Shown here one piece after another: positions 58,755 through 64,000 of a DNA stretch of 64,000 nucleotides (its first letter is position 1; the number at the start of each line of letters is the position of its first letter). The DNA is taken from contig NZ_JALJYG010000012.1 of NCBI RefSeq assembly GCF_024170505.1, forward strand, positions 1 through 64,000, written 5' to 3'. Made by a program: the position numbers and the translations under genes. This stretch comes from Methanocalculus alkaliphilus. GTDB taxonomy: Archaea > Halobacteriota > Methanomicrobia > Methanomicrobiales > Methanocorpusculaceae. The notes beneath the pieces were generated by a model, which had not been told where the DNA came from, made no database searches, and saw only the letters and a program-made list of their open reading frames with translations.

Positions 58755-60300
58755 TCCCCTGATCACAGGGCTTGTGGTCGTCGCATACCTGGCGATGATC
58801 ATCGGTCTTGGGATCTATGGATACCGCAAGACGAAGATTGCCGAAGATTACATGGTCGCAGGGAGGAACAGCCACCCCCTCGTTATAGCCCTCTCATATG
58901 GGGCGACCTTCATCTCAACCGCTGCCATCGTCGGGTTCGGCGGTGTTGCAGCAAATCTTGGGATGGGGCTCATCTGGCTGACCGTCTTAAATATCGGTAT
59001 CGGCGTTCTCCTTGCCTTCGTCGTCTTCGGAAAACGGGTCCGGAGGATCGGCAAGAAGCTTGGTGCGTTCACCTTCCCCGACCTGATGGGGAAATGCTAC
59101 AACTCGCCCTTCCTCCAGTATGTCAGTGGTATCATCATTCTCCTCTCGATGCCGATCTATTCTGCCGCAATCCTTATCGGCGGCGCCCGCTTCATTGAAG
59201 TGACCCTCGGCATCCAGTATACGACGGCACTCCTTGGATTTGCCCTTCTTGTTGGCTTGTATGTCGTCTTCGGCGGTCTCATTGCCGTCATGTATACTGA
59301 CGCTGTACAGGGCGCCATTATGGCGGTCGGTATGGGACTTCTGCTGGTGCTGACCTATATCAAACTCGGTGGAGTGACGGTGGCGCATTCCGCACTCACG
59401 GGAATGTCAGAACTCGTCCCGGCGGCACTCACGGCACAGGGGCATATGGGATGGACAGCGATGCCCGCATTCGGATCACCGATCTGGCTGACACTTGTGA
59501 CGACGATGGTACTTGGTGTCGGTATCGGTGTCCTTGCACAGCCACAGCTCATCGTCCGGTTCATGACGGCACGTGACGACCGGTCGATGAACCGGGCAAC
59601 ACTCATCGGCGGTCCGTTCATTCTCCTGATGACCGGGGTAGCGTTCACCGTCGGTGCGCTGACCAATGTTTACTTCTACCAGAGGAGTGGAGAGATTGCC
59701 CTCACCGCAGCTGGCGGAAACATCGACTCCATCATCCCGCTCTACATCACCAGCGCGATGCCGGATCTCTTCGTCATCATCTTCATGCTCACTCTCCTCT
59801 CTGCGGCGATGTCAACGCTCAGCTCACTCTTCCATACGATGGGAACGGCACTCGCCTGCGATGTCTGGGGTCGCGGCCGGGCATGTGCCCTCTCCCTCAG
59901 GGCAAATAAGCGCGGTATCCTGATCATGATGGTCATCTCCATCATCGTTGCCCTCCTCCTTCCGGGGAGCATCATCGCAAGGGCGACCGTCATCTTCATG
60001 GGTCTCTGCGCCTCTGCGTTCCTTCCGGCGTTTGTCAATGGGATCAGCTCACAATCCCCCTGCCTTATTGGTGCAAAGGCATCCATGCTCTCAGGCGCAA
60101 TCATATGGGCGATATGGACCGCATTTGTTCACGCAGCTGAATCGGGTGCGATCGGACTTTCTCAGCTGATATTCGGCGCTCCGTCGGTCCTGGGTCTGCC
60201 ATACAGTGCGATCAATCCGCTCGTCGTCGCACTTCCGGTATCGCTCATTGTGATGGTCGTCTTTCAGATCCGGCATAACCGGAATCTGAAAGCAGAATAA
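58738..60300 (+). CDS. Sodium:solute symporter (SSS family)
   Basis: A 520-residue membrane protein with about 13 transmembrane helices, starting at GTG 58738 behind GGAGAGG. It has GIYGYRKTKIAEDYMVAGRN, the SSS N-terminal signature, and GLYVVFGGLIAVMYTDAVQG, the central signature used for sodium binding, then RFMTARDDRSMNRA. It would import an organic solute with sodium; the substrate cannot be told, but the family includes proline, pantothenate and acetate carriers. The accessory gene overlaps it. A T-run follows the stop, and RlmH converges on it. Confidence 0.9.
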   Translation: MILAVDPLITGLVVVAYLAMIIGLGIYGYRKTKIAEDYMVAGRNSHPLVIALSYGATFISTAAIVGFGGVAANLGMGLIWLTVLNIGIGVLLAFVVFGKRVRRIGKKLGAFTFPDLMGKCYNSPFLQYVSGIIILLSMPIYSAAILIGGARFIEVTLGIQYTTALLGFALLVGLYVVFGGLIAVMYTDAVQGAIMAVGMGLLLVLTYIKLGGVTVAHSALTGMSELVPAALTAQGHMGWTAMPAFGSPIWLTLVTTMVLGVGIGVLAQPQLIVRFMTARDDRSMNRATLIGGPFILLMTGVAFTVGALTNVYFYQRSGEIALTAAGGNIDSIIPLYITSAMPDLFVIIFMLTLLSAAMSTLSSLFHTMGTALACDVWGRGRACALSLRANKRGILIMMVISIIVALLLPGSIIARATVIFMGLCASAFLPAFVNGISSQSPCLIGAKASMLSGAIIWAIWTAFVHAAESGAIGLSQLIFGAPSVLGLPYSAINPLVVALPVSLIVMVVFQIRHNRNLKAE

Positions 60301-60302
60301 TC

Positions 60303-60308
60303 TTTTTT
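60303..60308 (+). terminator. T-run terminator after symporter
   Basis: Six T residues start two bases after the symporter stop codon and overlap the end of the convergent RlmH gene. Confidence 0.35.
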
Positions 60309-60777
60309 ACCTGTGGTACGGCTCGCCACGGATGATCCGGAATGCCCTGTATATCTGTTCAAGAAGAAGAAGGCGGGCAAAAGTATGGGGAAACGTCATC
60401 TCTGAAAGGGAGAGGAGGAGATCTGAGCGCTCTCTCACCTCATCAGAGAGGCCATCCGGCCCGCCGATGAGAAAGACGAGATCACCGGTACCCGCAATCT
60501 CCCTCTCCCTGATCAGATCAGCAAATGCCTCGCTCGGCATTTTTCTTCCTGCGGGATCAAGGGCGATGAGGAGGGCCGGATTCTTCGATGCTGTAAGGAG
60601 CAAGGCCCCCTCACGCTCTATTGCCCGCCGTTTCTCCCCCTCCGAGGAGCACTTCTCCTCGGAGATTTCCGTGATGGTGAGCCGGGTATACGGACGGAGC
60701 CGGGAGAGGAGATCCCCGGTTCCTTCCTTCATCCAGGGGTCCTTCAGCTTCCCGATGGCGATGATACGGATATGCAT
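60307..60777 (-). CDS. rlmH: 23S rRNA pseudouridine-1915 N3-methyltransferase
   Basis: RlmH is a SPOUT methyltransferase that methylates the pseudouridine in helix 69 of 23S rRNA. The 156-residue protein has MHIRIIAIGKLKDPWM at the start, IALDPAGRKMPSEAFADLI, the AdoMet knot VFLIGGPDGLSDEVRERSD, and LSLSEMTFPHTFARLLLLEQIYRAFRIIRGEPYH at the end. It starts three bases after the TPR protein stop, so the two genes are probably co-transcribed. The enzyme is mostly bacterial, so its presence here suggests transfer, but it is intact. Confidence 0.95.
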   Translation of the reverse strand: MHIRIIAIGKLKDPWMKEGTGDLLSRLRPYTRLTITEISEEKCSSEGEKRRAIEREGALLLTASKNPALLIALDPAGRKMPSEAFADLIREREIAGTGDLVFLIGGPDGLSDEVRERSDLLLSLSEMTFPHTFARLLLLEQIYRAFRIIRGEPYHR

Positions 60778-60779
60778 GT

Positions 60780-63700
60780 TCAGAGATCCGGATCAAGACT
60801 CAGTGCCTCAGAGAGGCAGCGGAGCGCCTCCTGTCGATCTCCGATACTATCGAAGATGCGGGACTTCCGGTACCAGGCGAGCGCATGTTCAGGATTCTCC
60901 TCAAGAATATGCTCAAAGCATCCCATCGCCTGCTCTTTCTTCCCGACATAATCGAGGATCACACCCTTGCTGTACCATGCGTTCAGATCATCACGGGAGA
61001 GATCAATTGCCCTGTCAAAGGACTTCAGGGCATCATTGTACCGGGCGAGTGTGACGAGGAGTTCACCACGCGCACTCCAGAGTGGTCCATTCTTTGCATC
61101 GAATGAGAGAGCTTTCTCATAGTACTCCAGTGCCTCCTCATATCTGCCGAGCCGTTCAGCAAGAACACCCCGCCTGACGAATGGGGCAGGATCATTTGGA
61201 TGAGCCTCAATAATCTCATCAAACTGCCGGGCAGCCTCACGGTATTGCCCCATATGAGTGAGGAGTGAGCCTATGGCATACATCGTTGCCTTTGTATCAG
61301 GCTCCTCCTTCCGGAGGTGGGTATAGATCTCGACCGCCTCGTGGTACCTGCCTGCGGCATCAAGTGCCGAGGCATAGCCGCGTGCGAGGGTGTGATCATC
61401 CCTTCTGATATGAACTGCCCTGGAGAAGGCATCAATCGCCTCCTCGTACCGACCCATTCTAAGGAGGAGGGTCGCCGAGAATTTCAGGTATTCGATATCT
61501 TCGGGGTCTTCCTCAAGCAGGGTCTCAATCCGGGAGAGGGCCTGTTCATCCTCACCGAGGAGGGCAAGGGTCCGGGCCTGGGCAAAGCCTGCACCAGGTA
61601 CGCCTGAGGCCTTCCGGTATCCCTTCTCAGCCAGTTTCAGATCGCCGACCGTCTCAGCAAGCCTCCCGAGTTCAAACCAGGCACTCACGTCCTCCTCCTC
61701 CCGCTCAAGGTATAAAGAGAGGGAAGAGGCTGCTTCCTTTCTTTTTCCAGCCAATGCCAGCGCTTCTGCCCTTCTCTGATAGACCCGTGGGCTTATATCA
61801 CCAATTGAGAGGGCACGGTCATATGCCTTGATCGCCTGTGTATACTCTCCATCCGAGGTGAGTGCATCTCCCATTGCAGAGAAGATCCCGGAATTGTCTG
61901 GATGCTTCTCTCCTGCATCTTCGAGATGCCGTAATGCCTCTGCCGGATTTCCTGCCTTGATGAAAGAATCTCCGGCTTCAAGGACGAGCACCGGATCATC
62001 GGGTTCGTTGGCGAGAGCTTCCCGGTATGCATTTGAGGCCTTCTCATAGTCCCCGAGCATAGCGGAGAGCCGGCCAAGCTGCCGATAGATCATTCTGATA
62101 TCAGGATACTGGCTGATGATCGCCTCACAGATGTCGCTTGCATCTTCGATCCTTCCAAGACGTTCAAGAATTCGCTCCATATCAACAAGAAGGCCGGCAC
62201 TCTCTGCGCCATGGTTCATCGCCTCCTGAATTGCATTTCCTGCAAGCTCCTCTTTTCCAAGATGCTCAAAGAGAGATGCACGGGTAATCCATCCCCCGAT
62301 ATCCTCCGGATGCTCATCACAGTACCGGCTGAGGATCTCATCGGCCCTGTGATACTCTCCTGTTGCGCTAAGGAGACTGCCGAGGCGGAAAAGGGCATCC
62401 GGCAGATGATCGCCGATCTTCTCGAAATGTGAGATGGCAGCCTGATATCTTCCGAGCTGCTCTGCTGCAAGCCCGGCATAATAGATCGGCATCGGATCAT
62501 CTCCGTCACTCCCCCTCTCGAGAAGTGCCAGAGCCTCGCCATACTTCCCTGATCGGAGAAGTGCCTCCCCGACAAGGGAGGGAGCAGCCATGCCCTGCTC
62601 AAATGACCCTGCGGCTTCGGTATAGCGGCCGGTCTGCATCAGGAGGGTCCCTGCCTCGATGGAGAGATGGCGAAGTGATGGATCGACTGACCGAGCCCCC
62701 TCGAGATCTGCGAGTGCCTCTTCATATCGTCCAAGACGCTGATATACGGATGCCCGACCGATGAGAGCAGATATATTCTTTGGAGAACGGGAGAGTGCCT
62801 CGGTGAATGCTGATACTGCCTCCTCCCAGGATCCGCGTGTTTTCAGGAGTTCGGCATGAAGGAGCGGGAGTTCTCCCTGATCGTCTGCCAGCCTCCGCAG
62901 TGTGGCAATTGCTCTCTCTGAACGCTCCGGATCGCCGGTATTTAATGAAACTGCTGCTTCAAGGAGGAGGGCGAGCCCATTCTGTGGCTCCTCGTCAAGA
63001 ACTCCCCTGAGTTCTGCGAGTGCCTCGTGCATATGGCCGAGACTGTTCAGCGCACGTGCTGATAGTAACCGGATATATGAGCGCTTTTGCAGATTTTCCG
63101 GGAGGGTTCCAATGAGGGAGAGGGCTTGTTCAGCCTCGCCGGTGAGAAGATAGAGTTCGGCTGAGAGGCTTGCGGCATGCCGGTCGGTTGGGGCGATCCC
63201 GCATATCCTGATGAGATCATCGAGTGCGGATCGGAGATGGCCCTGCCGCAGGCTGGCTTCTGCACGTTTGCGAAGTGCCTCGACATTATCCGGCTCTTCC
63301 GAGAGAATCTCACCGAACATAGTGGCTGCTTCCTGGTATTTTCCACTTTTAAGAAGAATCTCTGCTCTGAGTCGCCTGGAATTCGCATCATCACCATATT
63401 CTCTTCTGTAGGTCTCAAGATGCGCCATCGCAGCAGAGTGCTGGCCGAGCGCTGCCTCCCCCTCAGCAGATATAAAGAGCAATGCCGGGTTCTTCTTCTC
63501 TTCCATTGGAAGCCTGCTGATCATCTTCAAGGCATCTTCGTACCGACCGAGACCGGCAAGTGCCCGCGCCTGAAGGGCGATGACGACGAGATTTTTTGAA
63601 TCGATCTCGATGGCTTGTGGAAGATCTGATGGTGCAGTATCATATGAACGCCCAAAGAGACTCATCTCTCCGTCGCTTGCAACCCAGGCGACCTTGCCTG

Positions 63701-64000
63701 CCCCCTCCGGGTTCTGCATCCTCTGGAAGCTGTCTAAGGCATCCTTGTAGTGCCCAAGATTCATCTTTGCAAGGCCGCGCCGGTACCAGGCGTTTATATT
63801 GGTGGAATCATGTTTGAGAATATGTTCGAAGCATTCTGCAGCGCGTTTCATCCTCCCAAGCCGCTCGGAGGTGACTGCAAGAAGGTACCATGCCGGTATG
63901 GATCCGGGATGTTTTGCGACGATCTTCTCAAACCCGGATGCTGCATCCTCGTACTTTCCTGCCATGAAGAGGCAGTGGGCACGGGCAGTCCCCGCAGCCG
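60780..64000 (-). CDS. Giant TPR-repeat protein (5' end outside window)
   Basis: At least 1072 residues of tandem tetratricopeptide repeats, about 30 copies of a 34-residue unit with the A-x3-LG-x-Y-x2-A-x3-F pattern (for example GRYEEALEYYEKALSF and GRYEEAIDAFSRAVHI). The frame continues open to the last base of the window, reading ARAHCLFMAGKYEDA, so the true start lies beyond it; ATG 63965 is not the start. No other domain is seen in this part. TPR arrays bind proteins and this one may act as a scaffold. Its stop lies three bases before rlmH. The missing N-terminus could hold a catalytic domain. Confidence 0.85.
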   Translation of the reverse strand, partial: AAGTARAHCLFMAGKYEDAASGFEKIVAKHPGSIPAWYLLAVTSERLGRMKRAAECFEHILKHDSTNINAWYRRGLAKMNLGHYKDALDSFQRMQNPEGAGKVAWVASDGEMSLFGRSYDTAPSDLPQAIEIDSKNLVVIALQARALAGLGRYEDALKMISRLPMEEKKNPALLFISAEGEAALGQHSAAMAHLETYRREYGDDANSRRLRAEILLKSGKYQEAATMFGEILSEEPDNVEALRKRAEASLRQGHLRSALDDLIRICGIAPTDRHAASLSAELYLLTGEAEQALSLIGTLPENLQKRSYIRLLSARALNSLGHMHEALAELRGVLDEEPQNGLALLLEAAVSLNTGDPERSERAIATLRRLADDQGELPLLHAELLKTRGSWEEAVSAFTEALSRSPKNISALIGRASVYQRLGRYEEALADLEGARSVDPSLRHLSIEAGTLLMQTGRYTEAAGSFEQGMAAPSLVGEALLRSGKYGEALALLERGSDGDDPMPIYYAGLAAEQLGRYQAAISHFEKIGDHLPDALFRLGSLLSATGEYHRADEILSRYCDEHPEDIGGWITRASLFEHLGKEELAGNAIQEAMNHGAESAGLLVDMERILERLGRIEDASDICEAIISQYPDIRMIYRQLGRLSAMLGDYEKASNAYREALANEPDDPVLVLEAGDSFIKAGNPAEALRHLEDAGEKHPDNSGIFSAMGDALTSDGEYTQAIKAYDRALSIGDISPRVYQRRAEALALAGKRKEAASSLSLYLEREEEDVSAWFELGRLAETVGDLKLAEKGYRKASGVPGAGFAQARTLALLGEDEQALSRIETLLEEDPEDIEYLKFSATLLLRMGRYEEAIDAFSRAVHIRRDDHTLARGYASALDAAGRYHEAVEIYTHLRKEEPDTKATMYAIGSLLTHMGQYREAARQFDEIIEAHPNDPAPFVRRGVLAERLGRYEEALEYYEKALSFDAKNGPLWSARGELLVTLARYNDALKSFDRAIDLSRDDLNAWYSKGVILDYVGKKEQAMGCFEHILEENPEHALAWYRKSRIFDSIGDRQEALRCLSEALSLDPDL

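Overview
The window comes from a methanogenic euryarchaeon, most likely of the order Methanomicrobiales. Supporting this are a fused Fae/3-hexulose-6-phosphate synthase, a tRNA-Trp gene whose intron carries a box C/D guide RNA, archaeal IF5A beside agmatinase, archaeal UMP kinase, an MsvR-type V4R regulator, methanogen-type PAS sensor proteins and a uvrA-uvrC-uvrB operon. The species cannot be named from the sequence alone.

Bases 1-18.6 kb form a defence and mobile-element island. The right end of an insertion sequence (1 to about 284) cuts off an AAA ATPase gene. A complete type I restriction-modification locus then runs leftward on the minus strand from hsdM (17933) to an M48-like metallopeptidase (2286). 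Many accessory genes lie between hsdM, hsdS and hsdR: a nucleotidyltransferase-like protein coupled to an unknown 307-residue protein, a DUF262/HNH GmrSD-like protein, decayed AlbA_2-type genes, an AAA ATPase with a PD-(D/E)XK-like partner, and a DUF4062/GHKL ATPase. Remnants of a different type I system, on the plus strand, flank the locus: the first ~88 codons of an hsdR at 1778 and the last ~43 codons of an hsdS at 18107. The present locus therefore appears to have replaced the interior of an older one. Short in-frame tandem repeats recur in four genes or gene remnants here.

Bases 18.7-48.9 kb are ordinary chromosome: tRNA-Ala, nicotinate phosphoribosyltransferase, DUF61, pirin, a SurA-like lipoprotein, methylthioadenosine salvage (phosphorylase plus deaminase), a cupredoxin lacking the usual Cys ligand, an acyl-CoA synthetase, intron-containing tRNA-Trp, Fae-Hps, a large response-regulator/PAS histidine kinase, FKBP, creatininase, homoserine dehydrogenase with an ACT protein, a phosphatase/NAD kinase pair, IF5A with agmatinase, a PiT phosphate transporter with its DUF47 partner, tRNA-Pro followed closely by endonuclease III, UMP kinase, AmmeMemoRadiSam radical SAM enzyme, Mut7-C RNase and a double rubredoxin.

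Bases 49.1-64 kb hold the uvrA-uvrC-uvrB nucleotide excision repair operon, PspC, an HD phosphohydrolase, a chagasin-like inhibitor lipoprotein, an MsvR-like redox regulator divergent from methionine sulfoxide reductase B, a sodium:solute symporter with a 40-residue accessory peptide behind a structured leader, RlmH, and a very long TPR protein that runs off the right edge.
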